From: SAR86 cluster bacterium
GTDB lineage: Bacteria; Pseudomonadota; Gammaproteobacteria; Pseudomonadales; Azotimanducaceae
Length of the DNA: 5,478 nucleotides
Assembly: GCA_013204195.1 (NCBI GenBank)
Contig: JABMOJ010000420.1
Span: 1 to 5,478 of the forward strand
Direction: 5' to 3'
Within the stretch, counting starts at the first letter, position 1, and each line of letters starts with the position of its first letter. Made by a program: the position numbers and the translations under genes. Under the pieces are notes generated by a model, which did no database searches, had not been told where the DNA came from, and saw nothing but the letters and a program-made list of their open reading frames with translations. Positions 5,393 to 5,478 of this stretch are shown here, piece after piece.

Positions 5393-5478
5393 ATGTCGAA
5401 TGCGGTTGTATCCACAAATCTGCCATTGGCAAATAAGCGTCAGGGTAAAGTCAGGGATTTGTATGATTTAGTCTTGCC
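5393..5478 (+). CDS. purC: Start of phosphoribosylaminoimidazole-succinocarboxamide synthase (SAICAR synthetase), cut by the window edge
   Basis: Only 28 codons are present. The frame begins MSNAVVSTNLPL and reaches RQGKVRDLYDL; the GKVRD[LIV]Y block is the N-terminal signature of SAICAR synthetase, where it opens the nucleotide-binding part. The enzyme joins aspartate to CAIR using ATP in purine synthesis, in the cytoplasm. The form resembles the ADE1-like branch (GKVRD-Y) rather than the short E. coli PurC, which has RGKAKTVY at this place. ATG 5393 follows AAGGTG by 6 bases. The rest of the gene lies beyond the window, so its integrity cannot be judged. Confidence 0.88.
   Translation, partial: MSNAVVSTNLPLANKRQGKVRDLYDLVL

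Overview
The window looks like chromosomal DNA of a free-living gammaproteobacterium of moderate GC. The evidence is gene content only: an M18 aminopeptidase of the ApeB type, a proteobacterial cystathionine gamma-synthase-like PLP enzyme, and a purC start of the 'GKVRDLYD' type. The genus cannot be read from the sequence, and nothing in the window suggests a plasmid or phage.

Layout: the left two thirds are on the minus strand, the right third on the plus strand, and they diverge from one intergenic region (3679-4036). Reading leftward from it come apeB (M18 aminopeptidase, 3678-2371), a decayed FetB/YbbM-type permease gene (2371-1639) whose start overlaps the apeB stop as TGATG, a phytanoyl-CoA dioxygenase (PhyH)-family Fe(II)/2-oxoglutarate oxygenase (1575-715), a gene-free stretch with two tandem repeat arrays (440-714), and a small secreted basic protein of unknown function (439-50). 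Reading rightward come the PLP enzyme (4037-5284) and the first 28 codons of purC (from 5393, cut by the window edge).

How the genes relate: apeB and the permease gene were evidently one translationally coupled operon, but the permease now carries two in-frame stops, a frameshift and a probable internal deletion, so it is called a pseudogene. The PhyH-family gene has its own extended -10 promoter candidate and good ribosome binding site and probably stands alone. The PLP enzyme and purC are co-directional but separated by 108 bases with no clear terminator. I see no shared pathway across the window; it reads as ordinary housekeeping genes plus a few accessory genes.

Most worth a second look: (1) the divergent intergenic region, where each outward-facing gene has a hairpin, a G-run and a seven-T run about 55-60 bases before its start codon, with a perfect 11-bp inverted repeat over the likely plus-strand promoter; (2) the small secreted protein gene, with three different 13-16 bp tandem repeats, two in its 5' leader and one over its stop codon; (3) the permease pseudogene. 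No tRNA, rRNA, CRISPR array, insertion sequence or attachment site was found. I do not see strong evidence for a wholly new system here.
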